A stretch of DNA of 64,000 nucleotides from Bacillota bacterium (GTDB lineage Bacteria > Bacillota > Clostridia > Oscillospirales > Ruminococcaceae), in the NCBI GenBank assembly GCA_029572815.1, contig JAKPUQ010000098.1, forward strand, positions 95,354 to 159,353, written 5' to 3'. Below the pieces are notes generated by a model. The model worked only from the letters and a program-made list of their open reading frames with translations, was not told where the DNA came from and made no database searches. The position numbers and the translations under genes were made by a program. Shown one piece after another: positions 28,539-37,991 of this stretch. Every line of letters starts with the position of its first letter. Position 1 is the stretch's first letter.

Positions 28539-28841
28539 TCACTTAAGCAGATTTTTCTTCTTGAGCCTGTCAAAAACGATATTATAACCGTCATTTCCAT
28601 CCTTCAGCGAGCGGTTTACTCTGCTGATAGTAGCTGTACTTGCTCCTGTTTCAGTAACAATGCTGTTATATACTCTGTGCTCATCAAGAAGCTTTGCAAC
28701 GTGAAGACGCTGAGCAAAAGCTTTAAGCTCAATGCTTGTGCAGAGGTCATCAAAAAACTTATAGCAATCGTCGACCGAGTCAAGGGTAAGTATTGCTTCA
28801 AAGAGCAGATCCATGCTTTCTGATTTGATTTTGTCGATCAT
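28539..28841 (-). CDS. YerC/YecD family TrpR-related protein
   Basis: LDSVDDCYKFFDDLCTSIELKAFAQRLHVAKLLDEHRVYNSIVTETGASTATISRVNRSL. Confidence 0.9.
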   Translation of the reverse strand: MIDKIKSESMDLLFEAILTLDSVDDCYKFFDDLCTSIELKAFAQRLHVAKLLDEHRVYNSIVTETGASTATISRVNRSLKDGNDGYNIVFDRLKKKNLLK

Positions 28842-29282
28842 AGTTATTCTCCAATCTGCCGTAAAGGCGTATGCAACAATTTCTTACTTTACATTTTAAC
28901 ACATTATTCCGTAAAAGTAAAGCCTTTTTTAAAAGAATAAGTTCACATTATAATGAACCATTATACATTACACCTTTGAGTATATGATATCACATTCTCA
29001 ACAAAAAGTAAAGATTATTTCTTAAAGTTCGCAAAAAATGGAGATAATAACCAAAGCACCGCAAATATTCGTATATTGAATAGCAGGTTTTGACTTAAAT
29101 CATATATTAAATGATTGTGCAAGATTGATAATTTAATAGATATCAGAAAATGATATACCTTCTTCGCCACATATGATCCTGAAAGGGGTTGAATTTTATT
29201 TGTTTTTATTGTATAATATAAAGAAACCGACATTATCGGTCATTAGGATGAATATGATACCATACAGAAACGCGGTGAATTT

Positions 29283-31625
29283 ATGGAACAGACAATAAAG
29301 AGTGATAAGAATATTGAAGAGGCTAATATCCTCTATACTGTTGCGATGAGGGGACTTGTCGCATTCCCGAAAATGGTCATGCACTTTGATGTTTCCAGGA
29401 GCAAGTCTATGGCTGCCGTTGAGCGTTCTCTCAAAGAGGGCGGCAAACTGTTTCTTGTTACTCAGCATGAAGCATATATCGAAAACCCGAAAGCTTCCGA
29501 TCTGTATAAGGTTGGAGTTGTCGCGGAGATAAAGCAGGTACTGAAGCTGCCTGATAATATTATGAAGGTCCTCGTAGAGGGCGTATACAAAGCAAATCTT
29601 GTTCGTTTAATAGATGACGGAGAGGTACTCAAGGCTGAAGTTAAGAGAACTCCCACTTACTCGAGAGCGAAGGTTGATGAGGTTGAGGAAGAAGCACTTA
29701 TGCGTTCCGTTAAGGACGTATTTGAACGTTATGCTTCATTCTTTCCAAGAATGCCAAAGGAGCTTCTTACATCCATCATGACACAGGATTCGCCGATCAA
29801 GCTCTTTGAGACAGTGACCTTTAACTGTAACCTGAACTACAGAGATAAGCAGACTCTTCTTGAAGAGACAAATGTCATAAATAAGCTGTCAGTACTTTTT
29901 GCCTGCCTTACGTCTGAGGTGGAGATCCTTGAACTTGAAAACCTCATCAATGAGCAGACGAAGAACAGCATAGACAAGGGGCAGCGCGAGTTTTACCTTC
30001 GTGAGCAGCTCAGAGTTATACAGGAGCAGCTCGGTGAGGACGAGGGTGAAGAAGCTTTTGGCTATATCAACGACATTATGGAACTGAAGCTGGACGAAAA
30101 GAGCAAAGAAAAGCTGCTTAAAGAGGCTGACAAGCTCACAAAGCTGCCGCCCTCTTCACAGGAGGCCTTTGTTATAAAAAATTATCTCGATACAGTTCTT
30201 GATCTTCCCTGGGGTAAGTATACCAAGGCCAAGCTGTCGATGGAAAAGGCAGAAGCCGTTCTCGAAAAAGATCACTATGGTTTGAAGAAAGTCAAGGAGC
30301 GTATTCTTGAGTTCCTCGCTGTACATATGCTCAACCCCGAGATCAAGGGACAGATCATCTGTCTCGCAGGCCCTCCCGGTATCGGCAAGACCTCGATAGC
30401 AAAGTCAATTGCCAAGGCTATGGGCAGAAAATATGCCAGAGTATCTCTCGGAGGTGTTCGTGATGAAGCCGATATCAGAGGTCACAGAAAGACCTATGTC
30501 GGCGCAATGCCGGGACGTATCATCACAGCTATTTCCCAGGCAGGCTCCGCAAATCCGCTCATTCTTTTTGATGAGATCGATAAGCTTTGCAGCGATATAA
30601 AGGGCGATCCCTCATCCGCGATGCTGGAGGTACTGGACGCTGAACAGAACAACGCTTTTCGCGACCACTTCATAGAAGTGCCCTTCGACCTCAGCAAGGC
30701 TGTATTCATTACGACCGCCAATAACGTTGGAGCTATTCCTGCTCCTCTCCTTGACAGAATGGAGGTTATAGAGCTTCCCAGCTACACAGCTGAGGAGAAG
30801 TTCCACATTGCAAAGGAACACCTTATTCCAAAGCAGCTCAAGGAACACGGTCTCAAGGCTTCACAGCTCAAGATCAGTGATGATGCTATTGACGAGCTTA
30901 TACAGTATTATACCAAGGAGGCGGGAGTTCGTTCACTCGAAAGAAGCATCGCTTCACTGTGCAGAAAGACTGCAAAACGCATAGCCGCCAATGAAGTAAA
31001 GCGTGTAACTATCAAGGCAAAGGATATCACAGGATATCTCGGCATACGCAAGTATCTGGGCGATCTTTCTTCTAAGGAGGATCAGGTCGGAGTAGTAAAT
31101 GGCCTCGCATGGACGTCTGTAGGCGGAGTTCTCATGCCCATAGAAGTTATAACTATGAAGGGAACAGGCAAGATAGAGCTTACAGGTTCACTGGGCGAAG
31201 TAATGAAAGAAAGCTCAAAGATCGCTGTCAGCTACGTCCGCAGTATCGCTGATAAATATGGAATTGATCCTGACTTCTATAAGACTGAGGATCTTCACAT
31301 ACACGCTCCTGAGGGCGCTGTTCCCAAGGACGGTCCTTCCGCAGGTGTTACTATGACAACAGCCCTGGTTTCGGCACTGTCGGGACTTAAGGTCAGATCA
31401 GATGTAGCTATGACCGGTGAAGTTACCCTTCACGGAAAGGTGCTTCCTATAGGCGGACTTCGTGAAAAGACCATGGCTGCATACAAGTCGGGGATCAAGA
31501 CCGTGATTATACCTGTAGCAAACAAGCCTGATCTTGAGGAAGTTGATGAAGCTGTAAAGAACGCTATAACCTTTGTATTTGCAGAGGATCTCACTGACGT
31601 TCTGGACACTGCCCTTATAAAATAA
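29283..31625 (+). CDS. lon: ATP-dependent endopeptidase La
   Basis: CLAGPPGIGKTSIAKSIA, VSLGGVRDEADIRGHRKTYVGAMPG, catalytic PKDGPSAGVTM. Confidence 0.97.
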   Translation: MEQTIKSDKNIEEANILYTVAMRGLVAFPKMVMHFDVSRSKSMAAVERSLKEGGKLFLVTQHEAYIENPKASDLYKVGVVAEIKQVLKLPDNIMKVLVEGVYKANLVRLIDDGEVLKAEVKRTPTYSRAKVDEVEEEALMRSVKDVFERYASFFPRMPKELLTSIMTQDSPIKLFETVTFNCNLNYRDKQTLLEETNVINKLSVLFACLTSEVEILELENLINEQTKNSIDKGQREFYLREQLRVIQEQLGEDEGEEAFGYINDIMELKLDEKSKEKLLKEADKLTKLPPSSQEAFVIKNYLDTVLDLPWGKYTKAKLSMEKAEAVLEKDHYGLKKVKERILEFLAVHMLNPEIKGQIICLAGPPGIGKTSIAKSIAKAMGRKYARVSLGGVRDEADIRGHRKTYVGAMPGRIITAISQAGSANPLILFDEIDKLCSDIKGDPSSAMLEVLDAEQNNAFRDHFIEVPFDLSKAVFITTANNVGAIPAPLLDRMEVIELPSYTAEEKFHIAKEHLIPKQLKEHGLKASQLKISDDAIDELIQYYTKEAGVRSLERSIASLCRKTAKRIAANEVKRVTIKAKDITGYLGIRKYLGDLSSKEDQVGVVNGLAWTSVGGVLMPIEVITMKGTGKIELTGSLGEVMKESSKIAVSYVRSIADKYGIDPDFYKTEDLHIHAPEGAVPKDGPSAGVTMTTALVSALSGLKVRSDVAMTGEVTLHGKVLPIGGLREKTMAAYKSGIKTVIIPVANKPDLEEVDEAVKNAITFVFAEDLTDVLDTALIK

Positions 31626-31646
31626 TCATCGTAAGGAGGTAACGCC

Positions 31647-32255
31647 GTGAAACTTAATTACAACAAAGCGGAGTTTACCGCCGCATATGGCAAATTTTCG
31701 CAGATCCCTGCTCCGGAAAGGATAGAGATAGCCTTTGCAGGGCACTCAAATGTGGGGAAATCTACGCTCATAAATAAGCTGTTTAACCGCAAAAATCTCG
31801 CCAGAGTAAGCTCTGTTCCCGGAAAGACAGCCACTATCAATTTTTACGGACTTGAAAATATTTACTTTGTGGATCTTCCAGGGTATGGATACGCCAAGGT
31901 CTCAAAGTCTGAAAAAGAGCGCTGGTCGGGACTTATCGAGGGCTATCTCAGCTCAGACAGAGATATACGTCTTGTATTCATGCTTGTGGATATGCGTCAT
32001 GCTCCCACAAAGGATGATGTACAGATGATAAATTATCTCATAGATACGGAAATGCCCTTTGTTCTTGTTCTTACAAAGGCTGATAAGCTTAACAAGACCG
32101 AACGTGCAAAAAGGCTTGAGGCATTCAAAAATGAGATACCCTGTTTTGAGGATATACACACTATCCCGTTTTCTTCCCAGACATTCGAGGGAGTTGAAGA
32201 ACTCAGACAGATCGTTGAGGATATCGCAGACGACAATGACGTCGCTGACGAATAA
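31647..32255 (+). CDS. engB: Ribosome biogenesis GTP-binding protein EngB/YsxC
   Basis: AFAGHSNVGKSTLINKLFNRKNLARVSSVPGKT, DLPGYGYAKVS; GTG start with aaggaggt RBS. Confidence 0.95.
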   Translation: MKLNYNKAEFTAAYGKFSQIPAPERIEIAFAGHSNVGKSTLINKLFNRKNLARVSSVPGKTATINFYGLENIYFVDLPGYGYAKVSKSEKERWSGLIEGYLSSDRDIRLVFMLVDMRHAPTKDDVQMINYLIDTEMPFVLVLTKADKLNKTERAKRLEAFKNEIPCFEDIHTIPFSSQTFEGVEELRQIVEDIADDNDVADE

Positions 32256-32279
32256 ATTATACCCGAAAGGATGTTAAAA

Positions 32280-33578
32280 ATGTTTGTATCCGAAAATCTC
32301 AATGTCACACCCGAGGGGCATCTTACCATCGGCGGCGCGGACACCGTTGAGCTTGTAAAAGAATACGGTACGCCGCTTTATGTCATGGATGAGCAGATGA
32401 TACGCAGCAGTCTCCGCCGTTTCCACGACAGTATGAACAAGTATTATAACGGTCAGGGTGAGGTACATTACGCAAGCAAGGCATTTTCCTGCATGGAAAT
32501 GTGCAGGATAGTTGCAAGTGAAGGCGATGGACTGGACGCCGTTTCCATCGGAGAGCTCTACACCGCTCTGAAAGTGGGTTTCCCCATGGAAAAAGTAGGC
32601 TTCCACGGTAATAACAAGACCGATGAGGAGCTTCGCTTCGCTGTAGAAAACAAGGTAGGACATATTATTGTCGACAATACAAGCGAGCTTCACAGACTTG
32701 AAAAAATAGCCGAGGATCTCAGTGTTCGTCCGAACATAATGTTCAGGATAAAGCCCGGAATTGATGCACATACTCACGATTTCGTAAAGACAGGTCAGAT
32801 TGACAGTAAATTCGGCTTCGCGCTGGAAACAGGGGAGGCTTTTGATGCTGTCAAGGAAGCTGTTAACTGCAAGAATGTAAATCTTTATGGACTTCACTGC
32901 CATATCGGATCACAGATATTCGATATAGCTCCTTTTGAAGAGGCTGCAAAGGTTATGCTGACCTTCATTGCCAAAATAAAGAACGAACTCGGTTATGATA
33001 TTGAAGGACTTAATCTCGGCGGCGGTTTTGGCATAATGTATACCGACAAGGACGATCCGTCACCCTTCGAAACATACCTCGAGAGAGTATCTCAGGTAGT
33101 AAAGAGCGAGTGCGAAAGCCTCGGCGTTAAGCTTCCCAAGATGTTTATTGAGCCGGGACGCTCTATCGCCGCTCCAGCTGGTATTACACTCTACACGGTA
33201 GGCGCGCGCAAGGAGATCCCCGATATAAGGACTTATATTTCTGTTGACGGAGGCATGGCCGACAGCCCGAGATATATCCTCTATGGCTCGGAATATACAG
33301 CAATAGTTGCAAATAAGGCAGATCAGGAAAAGACAGAGAAGGTGACTATAGCAGGAAAATGCTGCGAAAGCGGAGATCTTATCGGCGAGAATATGCCCCT
33401 CCAGCACGCTGAATCCGGCGATATTATTGCCGTTTGTGCAACAGGCGCTTATAATTACTCCATGTCTTCAAACTATAACAGACTCCAGAAGCCTGCGGTA
33501 GTATTTGTAAACGAAGGTAAATCGCGTATCGCAGTCAAGAGAGAGACTCTTGATGACATTATCAGAAACGATATATAA
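32280..33578 (+). CDS. lysA: Diaminopimelate decarboxylase
   Basis: VHYASKAFSCMEMCR, HCHIGSQIFD, NLGGGFGI, EPGRSIAAPAG, CCESGD. Confidence 0.95.
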   Translation: MFVSENLNVTPEGHLTIGGADTVELVKEYGTPLYVMDEQMIRSSLRRFHDSMNKYYNGQGEVHYASKAFSCMEMCRIVASEGDGLDAVSIGELYTALKVGFPMEKVGFHGNNKTDEELRFAVENKVGHIIVDNTSELHRLEKIAEDLSVRPNIMFRIKPGIDAHTHDFVKTGQIDSKFGFALETGEAFDAVKEAVNCKNVNLYGLHCHIGSQIFDIAPFEEAAKVMLTFIAKIKNELGYDIEGLNLGGGFGIMYTDKDDPSPFETYLERVSQVVKSECESLGVKLPKMFIEPGRSIAAPAGITLYTVGARKEIPDIRTYISVDGGMADSPRYILYGSEYTAIVANKADQEKTEKVTIAGKCCESGDLIGENMPLQHAESGDIIAVCATGAYNYSMSSNYNRLQKPAVVFVNEGKSRIAVKRETLDDIIRNDI

Positions 33579-33581
33579 AAA

Positions 33582-33615
33582 CAGCGGGCAGAGAAAAACT
33601 CTGCCCGTTATATTA
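33582..33615. terminator. Hairpin between convergent lysA and radical SAM gene
   Basis: CGGGCAGAG aaaaa CTCTGCCCG. Confidence 0.6.
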
Positions 33616-34551
33616 TTTATATAGCCTGCCCTGCCATGTATCGAGTTCTGCAAGTCTTTTGTCAATGCCGCCGAGAACGGCGATCTTGTCTCTGGTCCAG
33701 TCGGGGGCTATCAGCTTACGCTTGTCTCCGTCACCTGTAATACGCTCGATCACTGTGCTCGGCGGAAGAAGCTCAAGCTGCTTCACAACGATATTGATAT
33801 ATTCGTCTCGCCCAATAAGAGAAAATCTACCTTCGTTATACCATTTTTCAAGCTCTGTGCCTACTATAACATGGAGCATTTGTATTTTTACGGCTTCAGG
33901 AGAAAGTCTCGCCAGTTCCTTAGCTGTTTCCAGCATCATCTCTTCATTTTCAAACGGAAGTCCGTTTATGATATGCAGGCAGGTACGGATCCCGGCACTT
34001 TTCAGCTTGTAGAAGCCCTCAAGAAACTCCTCATGGGTACAGCATCTGTTAATGTGTTTAATCGTTGAGTTGTGGCAGGATTGCATCCCAAGCTCAACCG
34101 TCAGGACTGTGTGTCGATTAATCTCTTTGAGAAGCTCAAAAACATCGTCAGAAAGACAGTCTCCGCGTGTACCGATTGAAATTCCACATACATTAGGAAA
34201 GGAAAGAGCAGTCTCAAAGTGTTCGCTGAGCGTGTCAACAGGAGCATAAGTGTTGGTATTCGCCTGAAAATAGGCTATAAACCGAGCGCCTTCACCGTAT
34301 TTGTGTGTTATTCGTTTATGCTCAAGCTCAAGCTGACCTGTAATATCAGCAGCTGAATGAGTGAAGTATCCACTGCCGCCGTCACAAAAGATACAGCCTC
34401 CGGTGCCTTTTGTACCATCTATATTCGGGCAAGTAAATCCGCAGTCTATGACGGCTTTATAAATTTTTCCTCCGAATTTTGTTCTGTTATAGTAATTAAG
34501 CGTGTGATAGCGCTTATTATCGCATGAAAACGGGAAAGGACTTCTGCTCAT
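33613..34551 (-). CDS. TIGR01212-family (YhcC-like) radical SAM protein
   Basis: AVIDCGFTCPNIDGTKGTGGCIFCDGGSGYF; YFQANTNTYAPVDTL; GTRGDCLSD; LGMQSCHNSTI. Confidence 0.93.
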   Translation of the reverse strand: MSRSPFPFSCDNKRYHTLNYYNRTKFGGKIYKAVIDCGFTCPNIDGTKGTGGCIFCDGGSGYFTHSAADITGQLELEHKRITHKYGEGARFIAYFQANTNTYAPVDTLSEHFETALSFPNVCGISIGTRGDCLSDDVFELLKEINRHTVLTVELGMQSCHNSTIKHINRCCTHEEFLEGFYKLKSAGIRTCLHIINGLPFENEEMMLETAKELARLSPEAVKIQMLHVIVGTELEKWYNEGRFSLIGRDEYINIVVKQLELLPPSTVIERITGDGDKRKLIAPDWTRDKIAVLGGIDKRLAELDTWQGRLYK

Positions 34552-34649
34552 ATTACCACTCCTTGTGAAAATATGTTATCATATCAGCTGAATTTTGTCA
34601 ATAATCAGTATATAAAAAATAATATCGCAATATATGGCTGAATTATCTA

Positions 34650-34678
34650 TTGACATTTTGCACAATATGAGTTAAAAT
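34650..34678 (+). promoter_or_regulatory. Promoter for aroK
   Basis: TTGACA-N17-TAAAAT. Confidence 0.7.
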
Positions 34679-34711
34679 AATATTATATCATAATATGCTG
34701 GAGAGTATAAA

Positions 34712-35218
34712 GTGCATAAAAATATTATACTTATCGGTATGCCGGGAGTAGGAAAAAGCACAGTCGGAGTTATTCTTGCAAAACTGCTGGGCTACAGCTT
34801 TGTCGACACAGATCTCGTCATACAGAATATAGAGAAAAAGCTTCTTAAAGACGTCATATCCGAAAAAGGGATAGATGGCTTTATTGAGACAGAAAACAGG
34901 ATACTCAGTAAGTTTTCTGCTGAAAAGTCCGTAATAGCAACAGGCGGAAGCGTTGTCTACGGAAAGGACGCGATGGCAAATCTGTCAAAAAACAGTATAG
35001 TCATTTACCTTAAGCTTGACTATAATAAGCTGAAATATCGCCTTGGCAACATAAAAAACAGGGGAGTTGTTATCCGCAAGGGTCAGTCTCTGAGTGCATT
35101 ATATAAAGAGGGGGTACCGCTCTATGAAAAGTATGCCGATGTCATCATTGATGAGAATGGCTGCAACATAGAAAAGACCGTAAATAAAATCACGGCTGAA
35201 CTGAAGAGTTCTTTGTAA
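34712..35218 (+). CDS. aroK: Shikimate kinase
   Basis: IILIGMPGVGKSTVGVILAKLLGYSFVDTD; ATGGSVVYG; GTG start. Confidence 0.85.
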   Translation: MHKNIILIGMPGVGKSTVGVILAKLLGYSFVDTDLVIQNIEKKLLKDVISEKGIDGFIETENRILSKFSAEKSVIATGGSVVYGKDAMANLSKNSIVIYLKLDYNKLKYRLGNIKNRGVVIRKGQSLSALYKEGVPLYEKYADVIIDENGCNIEKTVNKITAELKSSL

Positions 35219-35286
35219 GAATTAAACAATTGTAAGCCTCAAAAAAGCATATTTGCACAATTTTATCTTTTGTTTCAAATAGTTCT

Positions 35287-35315
35287 TTGACATTTAGGTA
35301 ATTATGTGTTATAAT
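35287..35315 (+). promoter_or_regulatory. Promoter for minD
   Basis: TTGACA-N17-TATAAT. Confidence 0.85.
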
Positions 35316-35410
35316 GTACAGTAGGATTATTATTATTAATAATTATCAGAGTCCGGTGCCGTTTATGCAGCAAAACTGCTTTGGCTTGCGGATATCGGAA
35401 AGGAAACGAA

Positions 35411-36148
35411 ATGTCTAAAATTATTGCTATTACCTCAGGAAAAGGCGGTACTGGAAAGTCCACCGTCTGTGCAGGTCTTGGTTACACTCTTGCAAAACAG
35501 GGTCATAGGACTCTCATAATTGAACTGGACTTCGGCCTCAGATGTCTCGATATCATTTTCGGAGTTGAGGATAATATCAAGTATGACCTGGGAGACGTTC
35601 TCAGCGGTAAAAAGACTGCACTGGAAGCTGTTGCTCAGATACCTATGGCTTCAAATCTGAATATCCTTTGTGCACCTAAGACTCTGACCGCAGTAAACGC
35701 CGAACAGATCGTTGAGATCTGCCGTTCGGTAAAGAAGTACTTTGAATACATCATCATCGATACAGGTGCGGGTATTAATTCTCACGTTTTTGATATTGTT
35801 GAGCAGGCAAACCTGATACTCGTAATATCTACCCCCGATCCAGTCTGCATCAGAGACGCGAGCCTCATGTCTGATGAATTCTATAACAGAGGCAACAAGA
35901 GCCAGCGTCTTATCATAAACAAGATAAGCAAGAAGATCATCGGAAGCGAACTTATCACTAACCTCGACGAAATCATTGATAAGGTCGGCGTCCAGCTCAT
36001 CGGTGTTATCCCTGATGACTTCAAAATGACTGTTGCTACCGGAAAGGGAACTCCGATCCCTACAGACAGCGAGGCTCTCAGAGCATTTGATGCTATATCG
36101 AAGCGCCTTGGCGGAGAGTTCGTTCCGCTGACAGTTAAGACTGTTTAA
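35411..36148 (+). CDS. minD: Septum site-determining protein MinD (ParA-family ATPase)
   Basis: IIAITSGKGGTGKSTVCAGLG deviant Walker A; DFGLRCLDIIFGVE; IIDTGAGI. Confidence 0.92.
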   Translation: MSKIIAITSGKGGTGKSTVCAGLGYTLAKQGHRTLIIELDFGLRCLDIIFGVEDNIKYDLGDVLSGKKTALEAVAQIPMASNLNILCAPKTLTAVNAEQIVEICRSVKKYFEYIIIDTGAGINSHVFDIVEQANLILVISTPDPVCIRDASLMSDEFYNRGNKSQRLIINKISKKIIGSELITNLDEIIDKVGVQLIGVIPDDFKMTVATGKGTPIPTDSEALRAFDAISKRLGGEFVPLTVKTV

Positions 36149-36186
36149 AAGATAAATTTACCGCTTTGCGGGGAAAGGACATATAT

Positions 36187-36588
36187 ATGAAGATCGCAAT
36201 TATTGCGCATGACGCTAAAAAGGAACTTATGGTCCAGTTCTGCAACGCTTACTGCGGAATCTTATCCAAGCATACACTTATCGCCACCAATACTACAGGT
36301 AAGCAGGTAAGCGAAGCAACAGGACTTCCGATAAAGAGATATCTCAGCGGACAGGGCGGAGCAGAACAGATCCTTGCACTTCTTTCGTGCAATGAGGTCG
36401 ATGTCCTTCTGTTCTTCAGAGATCCTATCAATCCTAAGGCAGCAGATGTTCACGGTATGAACCTCCTGAGACTTTGTGACGTTCATAACGTTCCTGTTGC
36501 AACAAATATCGCTACTGCCGAAGCGCTGATACTCGCCCTTGAAAGAGGAGACCTTGATTGGCGTGAGGTCGGTAATCCGAGCATCTGA
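36187..36588 (+). CDS. mgsA: Methylglyoxal synthase
   Basis: IAIIAHDAKKELMVQFC; ATNTTGKQ; SGQGGAEQI; FFRDPINPKAADVHGMNLLRLCDVHNVPVATNIATAE. Confidence 0.94.
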   Translation: MKIAIIAHDAKKELMVQFCNAYCGILSKHTLIATNTTGKQVSEATGLPIKRYLSGQGGAEQILALLSCNEVDVLLFFRDPINPKAADVHGMNLLRLCDVHNVPVATNIATAEALILALERGDLDWREVGNPSI

Positions 36589-36593
36589 TATTT

Positions 36594-36619
36594 AATTGTC
36601 CCTTCATCAAGGGACAATT
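36594..36619. repeat. Perfect 11-bp inverted repeat upstream of hisS
   Basis: AATTGTCCCTT catc AAGGGACAATT; weak T tract. Confidence 0.6.
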
Positions 36620-36655
36620 TTCATGTTAAAACACACAAGGAAAGGCTTGAAATAT

Positions 36656-37990
36656 ATGGCAATGAATATCAAACGCCCCAACGGCACCGAAGATGTTCTT
36701 CCTAAGGATATCCATAAATGGTATACAATTGAGAAGATAGCGCGCGAAACTGCTGAGAGCTACGGCTTCGGCGAACTGCGTTTTCCAACTTTTGAGAATA
36801 CAGACCTCTTTTTGCGTTCTGTCGGTGAAACCACAGATGTCGTTCAGAAAGAGATGTACACAGTTAAGGCAAAAGAGACTGAATTCACACTCCGTCCCGA
36901 GGGAACAGCAGGTGCTATTCGTGCAATGCTCCAGAACGGACTCCTCAACGAGGCTATGCCCCAGAGGATATTCTACATCATTTCATGCTTCCGTCATGAA
37001 AGACCCCAGGCCGGCAGACTTCGCGAATTTCACCAGTTCGGACTGGAAATGGCAGGAAGCTCCTCACCTGCGGCAGACGCTGAGGTAATAAGTCTTGCTA
37101 AGAATATTCTTGACAGGCTTGGACTGAAGAAGATAGAGCTCCACATTAACTCTATAGGATGCCCGGCCTGCCGTGCTAAGTATCATGAGGCACTGAGGGC
37201 TTATTTTGAACCACACAAGGACGAGCTCTGCGATACCTGCAAGGAGCGCCTCGTAAAGAATCCTATGAGACTACTCGACTGCAAGAGCCCTGAGGATCGC
37301 GAAATAGCCAAGGATGCTCCCGTTATTCTCGATTATCTCTGCGAGGAGTGCAGCGACCATTTTGCAAAGCTGAAAAAATACCTGGATAATGCTAAGATCT
37401 CCTATGTTGTCGATCCAAAGATCGTACGCGGACTTGATTACTACACCAAGACTGTTTTCGAGTTTATAACCACAGAGATAGGCGCACAGGGAACAGTCTG
37501 CGGCGGTGGACGCTATGACGGACTTATTGAACAGTTAGGCGGACAGCCTACTCCCGCTCTCGGCTTCGGTATGGGAATTGAGCGGCTCCTTCTTGTTATG
37601 GACAAGCAGGAATGTGATTATCTTGCTCCAAAGAAATGTGACATCTACTTTGCTACAATGGGCGATGCTGCTCTTGAAAAAGCTATGGAGCTGGTAAAGG
37701 ATCTCCGTGAATTCGGTTATCGTGCTGAATATGACCTCATGGGCAGAGGAATAAAGGCTCAGATGAAGTACGCCAACAAGATCGGCGCAGTTTATACAAT
37801 GGTAATCGGAGACAACGAACTCAATGATGGAAAAGCCCGCCTCAAGGAAATGGAGAGCGGCGAGGAGAAGGAAATGCTTCTCAATGAAAAATTCACTGCA
37901 AATTTTGAAAACGAGTATTTCAACAAAGTACTTGATGTTATAGACGAGGAAAACCAGTCTATGTTCGCATTCACAGGGGAGGATAAGTAA
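36656..37990 (+). CDS. hisS: Histidine--tRNA ligase
   Basis: RPNGTEDVLP, TLRPEGTAGAIRAML, FRHERPQAGRLREFHQFG, GRYDGLIEQLGG. Confidence 0.97.
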   Translation: MAMNIKRPNGTEDVLPKDIHKWYTIEKIARETAESYGFGELRFPTFENTDLFLRSVGETTDVVQKEMYTVKAKETEFTLRPEGTAGAIRAMLQNGLLNEAMPQRIFYIISCFRHERPQAGRLREFHQFGLEMAGSSSPAADAEVISLAKNILDRLGLKKIELHINSIGCPACRAKYHEALRAYFEPHKDELCDTCKERLVKNPMRLLDCKSPEDREIAKDAPVILDYLCEECSDHFAKLKKYLDNAKISYVVDPKIVRGLDYYTKTVFEFITTEIGAQGTVCGGGRYDGLIEQLGGQPTPALGFGMGIERLLLVMDKQECDYLAPKKCDIYFATMGDAALEKAMELVKDLREFGYRAEYDLMGRGIKAQMKYANKIGAVYTMVIGDNELNDGKARLKEMESGEEKEMLLNEKFTANFENEYFNKVLDVIDEENQSMFAFTGEDK

Positions 37991-37991
37991 A

